Below are positions 1 to 6,190 of a stretch of DNA of 6,213 bases, piece by piece. Source of the stretch: Candidatus Gastranaerophilales bacterium (GTDB lineage Bacteria > Cyanobacteriota > Vampirovibrionia > Gastranaerophilales > JAQUYY01). Every line of letters begins with the position of its first letter. The first letter of the stretch is position 1. The DNA lies in the NCBI GenBank assembly GCA_028691575.1, contig JAQUYY010000112.1, positions 1-6,213 of the forward strand. The letters are read 5' to 3'. Under the pieces are notes generated by a model. That model made no database searches, was not told the origin of the DNA, and was given only the letters and a program-made list of their open reading frames with translations. Made by a program: the position numbers and the translations under genes.

Positions 1-1
1 T

Positions 2-256
2 GATAAATATGGTGAGTTTGCCTTTGGTTTAATGTTTCACGGGTTTGATTATCGCGATGAGTCGGGTACTCCAGAATTGTGGTCGCGTTTTTGGAGGCCG
101 AAAATGCACGATGGGATTATTGAATTTGTTCATCCAAGAGATTGTGATAATAAACTCCGTAAACTTGTTCGTCCAATGCAGGCGCAGAACATTGAAACGA
201 TTGGTTTAAAAGAAGAAGGCTTATTGGATGGCTACATAGAATCGGAGGCACAATAA
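2..256 (+). CDS. cas5c: Cas5c (Cas5d), type I-C crRNA-processing subunit, C-terminal part only
   Basis: The reading frame is open from base 2 and gives the last 84 residues. The true start lies left of the window, because family members are usually about 215-240 residues. The pattern GLMFHGFDY, then a SRFWRPKMHDGIIEF stretch and a PRDCDNKLRKLVRP segment, is what I recognise as the Cas5d C-terminus. In type I-C, which has no Cas6, Cas5c is the endoribonuclease that cuts pre-crRNA at the repeat hairpin and then stays on the 5' handle within Cascade. The catalytic residues known from Bacillus halodurans Cas5d lie in the missing part and cannot be checked. The TAA stop shares one base with the cas8c ATG, and the cas8c ribosome site lies inside this gene, so the two are probably translationally coupled. 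Family assignment also rests on position directly before cas8c. Confidence 0.93.
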   Translation, partial: DKYGEFAFGLMFHGFDYRDESGTPELWSRFWRPKMHDGIIEFVHPRDCDNKLRKLVRPMQAQNIETIGLKEEGLLDGYIESEAQ

Positions 257-2166
257 TGAACTGGATGCAGAGGCTTTATGAAACTTACGAGAATTGTCAA
301 TCTATGATTGGTAAGATCGAAGATGACAGTAAAGTGCCGCTTTTGCCGATTTGCCATACTACCCAGAAAGCACAAATTGAAATAGTAATTGACGGAGAAG
401 GTAATTTTCAGCGTGCCAGAGTCGTGCCCAAAGGACAAGCACGTACTATTATACCTTGCACCGAGGCATCAGGTGGGCGAACCAGCGGAGAGGCCGCGCA
501 TCCCTTATGCGATAAATTGCAATATGTGGCAGCGGATTATCATAAATATGGAGGTAAAAAAGCATCTTATTTTAAGAAATATCAATCTGAACTTAATAAG
601 TGGTGTGAAGAAGAATGTTTTAAGCATCCTAAGGCTATGGCGGTATTTAAGTATATAGGTAAGAAGGAGGTGATTAAAGATTTAGTAAATAATAACGTTT
701 TAGTTACGGATGGTTATGGTAAATTAAGCGAGAAGGGGACAAAAAGCGAAGATCTCCCGGAGATTTTTCAATTGTTGAACGATCAGTCTGAAGCCTTTAT
801 TCGATGGGAAGTAGAAATACCCGGTAAGGCGTGTTCAAAGGCCTGGGAAGATGCTACGCTTTGGGACTGTTGGATTAAATATTACTTAAGCACAAAGAAA
901 GACAAAGCTTTTTGTTGTATTACCGGAAAAGAAGAAATATTTGCTGATCAACACCCGGCTAAAATACGTAACGATGGTGATAAAGCAAAACTCATTTCTT
1001 CCAACGATATATCTGGTTTTACTTTTCGAGGGAGATTCACAGAAGCAAATCAAGCTTGTGTTGTTTCTTATGGTGTAACGCAAATGGCGCATAGTGCATT
1101 GCGATGGCTTATTAGTCGACAAGGTTATCGAAGTGGCGATCAAGTAATTGTCGCATGGGCGGTTTCAGGCGAACAGATCCCAAAACCTGTTGATGATGCT
1201 TTTACTATTTTAGGAGAGGAAAACTTAGTTAGTGATAATACTGCGAGTATATCTACCGCTCAAGAACTAGCGTTAAAACTGAGGAATAAAATAGCTGGCT
1301 ACAAGACTCATTTAGGAGAGACAACAGGAATTGTTGTTATGGGGCTTGATTCTGCGACTCCCGGCCGCATGGCGATAACATATTATCGGGAATTGACAGG
1401 CTCCGATTTTCTTAAATGTTTAGACCGCTGGCATAATTCTTGCGCTTGGATGCACGATTATCGTTTCATAGAAGAGGCGCAAGAAAAGAAAGTCAAAAGA
1501 AAGCATTTACGTTTTGTAGGAGCGCCTTCTCCGAAAGATATTGCTGAAGCGGCATATGGAGTTAAGATGGATGATAAGCTAAAAAAAGCTACAATAGAAC
1601 GTATTTTGCCTTGTATTATTGATGGACGTCAGATTCCACGCGATATCGTAGAGTCGATAGTCAGACGCGCAAGTCACAGCGTGGGATTAGAAAATTGGGA
1701 GTGGAATAAAGTGTTTAGTATTGCCTGTGCGCTTTATCGAAAATTAAACGAGAAGGAGGGTTATGATATGGCATTAGAAGAGGGCAGAAAAACGCGAGAT
1801 TATCTGTATGGACGTTTGTTAGCATTAGCAGATAGTTTAGAACGTTGGGCTTTAAGTAAGGCAGGAGAAGATCGGCAGACAAATGCGGCCAGGTTAATAC
1901 AACGTTTTTCAGAGCATCCGTATAGCACGTGGAAAATAATTGAGCTTTCACTTGCACCGTATAAAGCTAGGTTAGGCGTGCAGTCACTGAAAAGGCAGAG
2001 TATGATTACTCAAGTTGTGGCAATGTTTGAATACGACGATTATACGAACGATAAACGGTTAAGTGGCGAATTTTTATTGGGATATCATTGTCAGAGGGAA
2101 GCTCTTAAATCTAAGAACGAAGATAATGATAGTGAGAAAGAATCAGTGACTATAGAAATCGAATAA
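256..2166 (+). CDS. cas8c: Cas8c (Csd1), large subunit of type I-C Cascade
   Basis: This 636-residue protein is within the usual Csd1 range or slightly above it. The family signature is at residues about 219-290: FCCITGK, then a HPAKI motif, then KLISSNDISGFTFRGRF, then a SYGVTQMAHSALRWLI stretch. In I-C complexes Cas8c recognises the PAM and helps to open target DNA and recruit Cas3. The N-terminal ~215 residues contain several lysine-rich stretches, and the last ~20 residues are an acidic tail. The ATG at 256 is chosen because GGAGG at 244-248 stands seven bases upstream and because the start overlaps the cas5c stop by one base. The 3' fifth also encodes Cas11c from an internal start (separate entry). 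The gene is distinctly AT-rich compared with cas4-cas1-cas2. No frameshift or internal stop is seen. Confidence 0.96.
   Translation: MNWMQRLYETYENCQSMIGKIEDDSKVPLLPICHTTQKAQIEIVIDGEGNFQRARVVPKGQARTIIPCTEASGGRTSGEAAHPLCDKLQYVAADYHKYGGKKASYFKKYQSELNKWCEEECFKHPKAMAVFKYIGKKEVIKDLVNNNVLVTDGYGKLSEKGTKSEDLPEIFQLLNDQSEAFIRWEVEIPGKACSKAWEDATLWDCWIKYYLSTKKDKAFCCITGKEEIFADQHPAKIRNDGDKAKLISSNDISGFTFRGRFTEANQACVVSYGVTQMAHSALRWLISRQGYRSGDQVIVAWAVSGEQIPKPVDDAFTILGEENLVSDNTASISTAQELALKLRNKIAGYKTHLGETTGIVVMGLDSATPGRMAITYYRELTGSDFLKCLDRWHNSCAWMHDYRFIEEAQEKKVKRKHLRFVGAPSPKDIAEAAYGVKMDDKLKKATIERILPCIIDGRQIPRDIVESIVRRASHSVGLENWEWNKVFSIACALYRKLNEKEGYDMALEEGRKTRDYLYGRLLALADSLERWALSKAGEDRQTNAARLIQRFSEHPYSTWKIIELSLAPYKARLGVQSLKRQSMITQVVAMFEYDDYTNDKRLSGEFLLGYHCQREALKSKNEDNDSEKESVTIEIE
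1753..1759 (+). promoter_or_regulatory. Internal ribosome-binding site for Cas11c inside cas8c
   Basis: AAGGAGG lies within cas8c, eight bases before an in-frame ATG at 1768. It matches the anti-Shine-Dalgarno sequence at least as well as the sites in front of the separate genes in this window. Internal initiation at this relative place in cas8c is how type I-C systems are known to make their small subunit. Confidence 0.85.
1768..2166 (+). CDS. cas11c: Cas11c, type I-C Cascade small subunit, made by internal initiation in cas8c
   Basis: Translation from the in-frame ATG at codon 505 of cas8c gives 132 residues identical to the Cas8c C-terminus, beginning MALEEGRKTRDYLYGRLLAL. In characterised I-C systems a separate small subunit of about this size arises the same way and lines the belly of Cascade, contacting the non-target strand. 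The sequence looks mostly helical: charged and leucine/alanine-rich at first, with RQTNAARLIQRFSEHPYSTW in the middle, and it ends in a very acidic tail. The start rests on the strong AAGGAGG at 1753-1759 with near-optimal spacing. What is seen is the site, the frame and the length. Production of a separate polypeptide is inferred from the family. Confidence 0.82.
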   Translation: MALEEGRKTRDYLYGRLLALADSLERWALSKAGEDRQTNAARLIQRFSEHPYSTWKIIELSLAPYKARLGVQSLKRQSMITQVVAMFEYDDYTNDKRLSGEFLLGYHCQREALKSKNEDNDSEKESVTIEIE

Positions 2167-2173
2167 AAGGAGG
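2167..2173 (+). promoter_or_regulatory. Ribosome-binding site of cas7c
   Basis: AAGGAGG directly follows the cas8c stop and stands seven bases before the cas7c ATG at 2181. This strong site fits the need for several Cas7 copies per Cascade, although relative expression cannot be read from the sequence. Confidence 0.8.
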
Positions 2174-2180
2174 ATTTGTT

Positions 2181-3050
2181 ATGGAAACACTGAAAAATAA
2201 AATTGATTTTGCGGTTATCTTTAGCGTAAAAGGGGCTAATCCTAATGGCGATCCACTAAATGGGAATCGGCCACGAGTAAACTATGAAGGGATGGGAGAA
2301 TTATCCGATGTTTGCCTTAAACGTAAAATCAGGAATCGTCTAATGGAAAAAGGATTAGCTATTTTTGTTCAATCAGATGATAACAGGGTTGATGAATATC
2401 GGAGCTTGCGTAATAGGGCAGAAGGAGAACTAAAAGAAGCAATGGATAATGAGAAGACCTTCCGAGCCGAAGCGTGTAAGAAATGGATTGATGTTCGCGC
2501 TTTTGGGCAAGTATTTGCTTATAAAGCCAAGACAGGTAGTAGAGTTAAAAAGCAAAAAGAAGAAGGCGAACAAAATAAAGGTGATAATACCAGTGTTTCT
2601 AGTGGAATGCGTGGGCCAGTGTCGATTCATTCAGCGTTTAGTGTTGCACCGGTAGACGTAACCAGTTTACAAATTACTAAGAGCGTTAGCGGTGAAGGAG
2701 ATGGCGCAAAAAAAGCGTCAGATACCATGGGTATGAAGCATCGGGTAGATCAAGGAATATATTTTTTCTTCGGGAGTATGAATCCGCAACTGGCTGAAAG
2801 GACGTTGTTTAGCGATAAAGATGCGGAGAATATTAAACAGGTACTTCCAAAGCTTTTTGAGAATGATGCTTCATCGTCACGACCCGAGGGAAGTATGAGA
2901 GTTTCCAAAGTCATTTGGTGGGAGCATAATTGTAAGTCAGGGCAATATTCTTCTGCCAGGGTACATAAAACTTTGTCAGTAAATCCGGACGGGACATATT
3001 CTTTAGATAGACTTGAAGGGTTACGGCTTGAAGAAATAGAAGGGTTTTGA
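2181..3050 (+). CDS. cas7c: Cas7c (Csd2), backbone subunit of type I-C Cascade
   Basis: This 289-residue protein has the usual length of Csd2. Diagnostic motifs appear in order: NPNGDP at residues 20-25, NRPR at 29-32, SDVCLKRKIRN at 42-52, VRAFGQVFAY at 105-114, RGPVSIHSAFSVAPV at 144-158, and MKHRVDQGIY followed by GSMNP around 185-202. Multiple Cas7 copies coat the crRNA spacer and form the Cascade filament. Residues about 115-140 are a polar, lysine/glutamate-rich segment between two conserved motifs, probably a loop that varies within the family. It follows cas8c by 14 bases with a strong ribosome site. The next cas gene is not adjacent, because a Bro-N/DinD-like gene separates it from cas4. 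Confidence 0.96.
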   Translation: METLKNKIDFAVIFSVKGANPNGDPLNGNRPRVNYEGMGELSDVCLKRKIRNRLMEKGLAIFVQSDDNRVDEYRSLRNRAEGELKEAMDNEKTFRAEACKKWIDVRAFGQVFAYKAKTGSRVKKQKEEGEQNKGDNTSVSSGMRGPVSIHSAFSVAPVDVTSLQITKSVSGEGDGAKKASDTMGMKHRVDQGIYFFFGSMNPQLAERTLFSDKDAENIKQVLPKLFENDASSSRPEGSMRVSKVIWWEHNCKSGQYSSARVHKTLSVNPDGTYSLDRLEGLRLEEIEGF

Positions 3051-3081
3051 TAGTCGTGGTTTATCCGAAATAAAAATGTTG

Positions 3082-3088
3082 AAAGGAG
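3082..3088 (+). promoter_or_regulatory. Ribosome-binding site of the Bro-N/DinD-like gene
   Basis: AAAGGAG stands nine bases before the ATG at 3098. It decides the start and shows that the inserted gene has its own good initiation site rather than depending on coupling to cas7c. Confidence 0.75.
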
Positions 3089-3097
3089 TGTTAGATA

Positions 3098-3928
3098 ATG
3101 TTTCCAGAAACTAAAATCGCAGTATTTAAAGGACGTAGCGTCCGGAAGATTTTATATCAAAATGAATGGTGGTTCTCGATAATTGATGCCGTGCAAGTCT
3201 TGACCGATACGCAGCGTCCCCGGAAGTATTGGTCGGATTTGAAGAAGAAATTGATAAAGGAGGGATATTCCGAAGTGTCCGAAAAAATCGGACAGTTAAA
3301 AATGCCCGCCCCTGACGGAAAAATGCGCGATACGGATTGCGCGAATACGGAAACGTTATTTCGTATTGTCCAGACGATCCCTTCTCCTAAGGCCGAACCG
3401 TTCAAACGTTGGCTGGCCAGGGTTGGATATGAGCGGATTCAGGAGATTGAAAATCCTGAATTAGCTACAAAACGGACGCGAATGCTGTATAAGCTTAAAG
3501 GATACAGTGATGATTGGATAGAGAAGCGAATGAGAGGAATTGCCATACGGGAGGAACTGACCGATGAATGGCAGAAAAGAGGCGCGCAGGAAGATAAGGA
3601 TTATGAGATACTGACCGCGGAGATATCAAAAGCTACGTTTGGTGTCACGCCCTCCGAATACAAAGAAATAAAAGGGCTTAAGCGTCAGAATTTACGCGAT
3701 CACATGGATGATTTCGAGTTGATATTTACAATGCTGGGTGAACGTTCTACTATCGAGATCCATCGTAATGAAGATTCTCGAGGAGTAAATAAGTTGAAAT
3801 CGGATGCTAATGCCGGAGGGCGCATCGCTGGAAACGCCAGAAAAGCGTTGGAAAGGCGTTTGAAGCGGCCGATAGTATCGGGACATAATTATTTGAAAGA
3901 AAATGAGGATGGAAAGAAAATAAGATAG
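3098..3928 (+). CDS. Bro-N domain protein with DinD-like C-terminal half, embedded in the cas operon
   Basis: This intact 276-residue protein is not a known Cas family. Residues about 5-115 look like a Bro-N domain, the DNA-binding module of phage antirepressors and baculovirus BRO proteins: a WWFSIIDAVQVL helix, PRKYWSDLKKKL, KMPAPDGKMRDTDCA, and AEPFKRWLARVGYERI. The rest, notably SKATFGVTPSEYKEIKGLK at 177-195, NLRDHMDDFELIF at 198-210 and the AGGRIAGNARKALE area near 239-252, resembles the C-terminal half of E. coli DinD, an SOS-induced protein reported to affect RecA filaments. Chromosomal proteins with this two-part layout are common in bacteria, often annotated only as Bro-N or antirepressor proteins. 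Here it lies 47 bases after cas7c and two bases before cas4 on the same strand, so co-transcription is likely. DNA-binding regulator, damage-linked accessory or passenger are all possible; function is unassigned. Confidence 0.85.
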   Translation: MFPETKIAVFKGRSVRKILYQNEWWFSIIDAVQVLTDTQRPRKYWSDLKKKLIKEGYSEVSEKIGQLKMPAPDGKMRDTDCANTETLFRIVQTIPSPKAEPFKRWLARVGYERIQEIENPELATKRTRMLYKLKGYSDDWIEKRMRGIAIREELTDEWQKRGAQEDKDYEILTAEISKATFGVTPSEYKEIKGLKRQNLRDHMDDFELIFTMLGERSTIEIHRNEDSRGVNKLKSDANAGGRIAGNARKALERRLKRPIVSGHNYLKENEDGKKIR

Positions 3929-3930
3929 TA

Positions 3931-4572
3931 GTGTTTATGTATTCCGAAGACGACCTGTTACAGCTTTCAGCATTGCAGCATTTTGTGTTTTGCCGGCGGC
4001 AGTGTGCGTTGATCCATATCGAGCAGATATGGGAGGAAAACCGGTTGACCGCAGAGGGCAGGATTATGCACGAAGATGTGCATAAGGAAGGGGTTGAAAA
4101 CCGTAAAAATGTAAGGATAGAGCGGGGAATCCCGTTGCGTTCGTTAGAACTCGGCTTATCCGGTAATGCGGATGTGGTGGAATTCCATAGAACAGAGATT
4201 AGAGGCAAATGGATTGTGTTCCCTGTAGAATATAAACGGGGTAAGCCGAAACCGGATAGTAGCGATATGGTACAGTTGTGCGCGCAAGCTATGTGTCTGG
4301 AGGAGATGTTAAAGACAGTTATCCCAGAGGGGGCATTGTTCTATGGCAAGACGAAACACAGATTAGATGTGCGATTTAGTGAGGAATTGCGCTTAGAGAC
4401 CGGGAGATTGTCGGTAGATTTACACGAGTTTATTTGTTACGGTAAGACGCCTCCGGCGGTTTATTCGCCTAAATGCGATATGTGTTCGCTTATTGGACAG
4501 TGTATGCCTATGGCTATGCAGAACAGCAGGTCGGTTAGTGAATATATCGCTGAAGCATTGGAGAATAAGTGA
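3931..4572 (+). CDS. cas4: Cas4, RecB-like Fe-S nuclease of the adaptation module
   Basis: This 213-residue protein has the Cas4 hallmarks. C21 in the HFVFCRR motif, with C182, C185 and C191 (KCDMC then QC), would hold a 4Fe-4S cluster. The RecB-type nuclease residues are H47 (GRIMHE), D81 (GNADVVEF), and E100 and K102 (VEYK). In I-C, Cas4 joins Cas1-Cas2 to select and trim PAM-bearing prespacers so that they are inserted in the correct orientation. The GTG at 3931 is two bases after the upstream stop. An ATG at 3937 is an alternative that would drop two residues. Neither has a well-placed ribosome site (GGAAAG at 3911-3916 is about 14 bases away), so coupling to the preceding gene is probable. 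All catalytic and cluster residues are present. Confidence 0.95.
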   Translation: MFMYSEDDLLQLSALQHFVFCRRQCALIHIEQIWEENRLTAEGRIMHEDVHKEGVENRKNVRIERGIPLRSLELGLSGNADVVEFHRTEIRGKWIVFPVEYKRGKPKPDSSDMVQLCAQAMCLEEMLKTVIPEGALFYGKTKHRLDVRFSEELRLETGRLSVDLHEFICYGKTPPAVYSPKCDMCSLIGQCMPMAMQNSRSVSEYIAEALENK

Positions 4573-5600
4573 AGAAGTATTTGAACACATTGTTTGTCAC
4601 CACACAGGATTCATATCTTTCCAAGGAAGGAGAGACTATAGTTGTATCTGTGGAGAAGGAGACACGATTGCAACTGCCGATCCATACTATCAGCGGCATT
4701 GTCTGTTTCGGCAGGGTCTCCATCAGTCCTTTCTTGATGGGGTTTTGCGCGGAAAATAATGTGGCGGTCAGTTTTGTCACAGAGTACGGCAATTTTCTTG
4801 CAAGTATTCAAGGTAGAATATCGGGTAATGTTTTGCTTAGGCGTGAACAGTACCGCCGGGCAGATGATTCTATGGCTTGCGTAAAAATAACAAGAAATAT
4901 CCTTATTGGTAAATTGGTAAATTCTAAAGCCGTGCTTCAACGGGCATTGAGAGATCATAGTGATAAATTGTCAGGTAGTAATATGCCTTCGGCAGTGCGT
5001 AAAATAAGTTTGTCGCTTGAAGCTTTACAGAAAAGTGATGATTTGGATGTGCTTCGCGGTATAGAAGGAGAAACTGCTACGTATTACTTTGGAGTTTTTA
5101 ACGATTTAATCGTTTCTCAAAAAGAAGATTTCCGATTCTACGGAAGGAACCGCCGGCCGCCGTTGGATAATGTAAATTGTCTGCTTTCTTTTGTTTATAC
5201 TCTTTTAACGCACGATGTCCGTGCGGCATTGGAATCAGTCGGTCTTGATTCTTGTGTCGGATTTTTGCATAGGGACAGGCCGGGAAGGCATAGTTTGGCT
5301 TTGGATATTATGGAAGAGTTCAGGCCATTCTTGGCGGATAGATTAGTGCTTTCGTTAATCAACCGTGAACAGGTAAACGGGAAAGGATTCATAAAATCCG
5401 AATCCGGCGCAGTAATGATGGAGGATGCGACAAGGAAAGAAGTTTTGATAGCTTATCAAAAGCGCAAACAGGAAGAGATCGAACATCCGTATTTAAAAGA
5501 GACGGTTCAAGTCGGTCTGCTGTTTTATATTCAGGCATTGTTGTTAGCGCGTTATTTACGCGGAGATTTAGACGGATATCCGGTTTTTATCTGGAAATAG
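4569..5600 (+). CDS. cas1: Cas1, CRISPR integrase
   Basis: This 343-residue protein is a full-length I-C type Cas1. The metal-binding residues are visible as E166 in RGIEGETA, H234 in GFLHRDRPGRHS, and the D246/E249 pair in LALDIMEEFRP. The N-terminal beta domain (about residues 1-75, ending at VSFVTEYG) precedes the helical catalytic domain. Cas1 with Cas2 catalyses the two transesterifications that insert a prespacer at the leader-repeat junction. The start is GTG at 4569, overlapping the cas4 TGA by four bases (GTGA), a standard coupling arrangement that fits the physical Cas4-Cas1 partnership known in I-C. No defects are seen. Confidence 0.97.
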   Translation: MKKYLNTLFVTTQDSYLSKEGETIVVSVEKETRLQLPIHTISGIVCFGRVSISPFLMGFCAENNVAVSFVTEYGNFLASIQGRISGNVLLRREQYRRADDSMACVKITRNILIGKLVNSKAVLQRALRDHSDKLSGSNMPSAVRKISLSLEALQKSDDLDVLRGIEGETATYYFGVFNDLIVSQKEDFRFYGRNRRPPLDNVNCLLSFVYTLLTHDVRAALESVGLDSCVGFLHRDRPGRHSLALDIMEEFRPFLADRLVLSLINREQVNGKGFIKSESGAVMMEDATRKEVLIAYQKRKQEEIEHPYLKETVQVGLLFYIQALLLARYLRGDLDGYPVFIWK

Positions 5601-5611
5601 GAGATATTCCT

Positions 5612-5905
5612 ATGATGGTATTGGTAAGTTATGACGTGCAGACATCGGATGACGGCGGTCAGCGCCGCTTAAGGCGTGTGGCTAAGATATGCAAGAATTA
5701 TGGACAACGCGTGCAATTCTCTGTGTTCGAATGTATCGTTGATCCGGCGCAATGGGTATTGTTAAAAAACAAATTAATCGAAGTAATTAATAAAGAAAAA
5801 GATAGCCTGCGTTTCTACTTCTTAGGAGGAAATTGGAGAAGGAGGGTGGAACATATCGGCGCCAAGGAGGTAATAGATTTGGAAAAAGATTCATTGATCA
5901 TTTAA
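5612..5905 (+). CDS. cas2: Cas2, adaptation complex dimer subunit
   Basis: This 97-residue protein has the typical Cas2 size. It begins MMVLVSYDVQT, a ferredoxin-like first strand carrying the conserved Asp (D8), followed by RRLRRVAKICKNYGQRVQFSVFEC, the usual helix and second strand. Cas2 dimers bridge two Cas1 dimers and set spacer length; nuclease activity is not needed for acquisition in the systems tested. AGGAG at 5599-5603 overlaps the cas1 stop and stands eight bases before the ATG at 5612. The next codon is also ATG (5615), but its spacing of eleven is less good. It is the last gene before the leader. Confidence 0.97.
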   Translation: MMVLVSYDVQTSDDGGQRRLRRVAKICKNYGQRVQFSVFECIVDPAQWVLLKNKLIEVINKEKDSLRFYFLGGNWRRRVEHIGAKEVIDLEKDSLII

Positions 5906-5914
5906 GTTCTTGTC

Positions 5915-5955
5915 CGCGAATATGAAGTTAATGTTTTATATGAATATAGTTCGCG
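5915..5955 (+). repeat. Inverted repeat just after cas2, possible hairpin or operator
   Basis: CGCGAA at 5915-5920 is the exact reverse complement of TTCGCG at 5950-5955. TAT (5921-5923) and ATA (5946-5948) can extend the pairing past one bulged G. The loop is 22 bases and AT-rich. It could be an imperfect end-of-operon hairpin, but no proper U-run follows, or a protein-binding site. The six-base core is short, so chance is not excluded. Confidence 0.4.
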
Positions 5956-6036
5956 ATTTCATTAATTGCTTAAAAAGAAAGGAGATGCGTCTTGTAGTAT
6001 GGTTTTCATAAGAATGGAGAGTTCGCTTGATGTTAT

Positions 6037-6049
6037 TGTTCGCGGAACA
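6037..6049 (+). repeat. Small palindrome in the leader
   Basis: TGTTC and GAACA flank a three-base GCG centre, giving a 13-base palindrome 42 bases before the first repeat. The size and symmetry fit a dimeric DNA-binding protein site. Its GTTCGC half also occurs at 5949 and 6021 in the leader. It could be an operator or a host-factor site for spacer acquisition; neither is shown. Confidence 0.4.
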
Positions 6050-6091
6050 CATCTTTTATCTGTTTGAGATGTAACAAGTTATAACATAACG

Positions 6092-6123
6092 GTCGCGCCC
6101 TTCGCGGGCGCGTGGATTGAAAC
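6092..6123 (+). repeat. CRISPR repeat 1 (leader-proximal)
   Basis: The repeat begins GTCGCGCCC and ends GTGGATTGAAAC. CGCGCCC (6094-6100) pairs perfectly with GGGCGCG (6106-6112) around a five-base TTCGC loop. Known Cas5c chemistry would cut at the 3' base of the stem, between 6112 and 6113, leaving an 11-base 5' handle TGGATTGAAAC on the crRNA. Confidence 0.96.
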
Positions 6124-6158
6124 GCAAGACACCAGGGACGAGGAAACAAGAAATTACG

Positions 6159-6190
6159 GTCGCGCCCTTCGCGGGCGCGTGGATTGAAAC
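6159..6190 (+). repeat. CRISPR repeat 2
   Basis: Identical to repeat 1 over all 32 bases, with the same seven-pair stem (6161-6167 with 6173-6179). The ACG just before it also precedes repeat 1, so the left border is ambiguous by three bases. Confidence 0.96.

Larger units (their letters stand above)
5906..6091 (+). promoter_or_regulatory. CRISPR leader between cas2 and the first repeat
   Basis: These 186 bases between the cas2 stop and the first repeat are AT-rich and lack any convincing gene. Position and repeat orientation mark them as the leader, which should contain the array promoter and the docking site for Cas1-Cas2. The last bases (TTATAACATAAC region, 6079-6090) are very AT-rich. 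TATAAC at 6080-6085 resembles a -10 element, but no -35 fits it at normal spacing, so I do not call a promoter. The region contains two inverted repeats listed separately. Confidence 0.8.

Noticed and set aside
664..674. AAGGAGGTGAT inside cas8c, a near-complete anti-Shine-Dalgarno match.
   Set aside because: No ATG, GTG or TTG start lies at a workable distance in any frame. It encodes lysine/glutamate/valine codons and is most likely coincidental.
3047..3076. Possible sigma70 promoter for the Bro-N gene: TTGATA at 3047-3052 and TAAAAA at 3071-3076, 18 bases apart.
   Set aside because: The -10 match is weak in an A-rich stretch, and transcription would begin at about the ribosome-binding site (3082-3088), leaving almost no leader RNA. 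Read-through from the operon is simpler.
3807..4208. Minus-strand open frame of 133 codons across the Bro-N/cas4 border.
   Set aside because: It is antisense to two genes with clear family motifs and has no recognisable protein features; it is a shadow of the coding strand.
4611..4958. Minus-strand open frame of 115 codons opposite the start of cas1.
   Set aside because: Antisense to an unambiguous Cas1 reading frame, with no motif or supporting context.
5999..6067. Reading frame of 22 codons in the leader.
   Set aside because: The ribosome site is too far upstream, no family is recognised, and the frame lies within a leader whose function does not require coding.
6030..6074. Reading frame of 14 codons with GGAG ten bases upstream in the leader.
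   Set aside because: Too short to support from sequence alone. The GGAG-ATG pair is easily found by chance.
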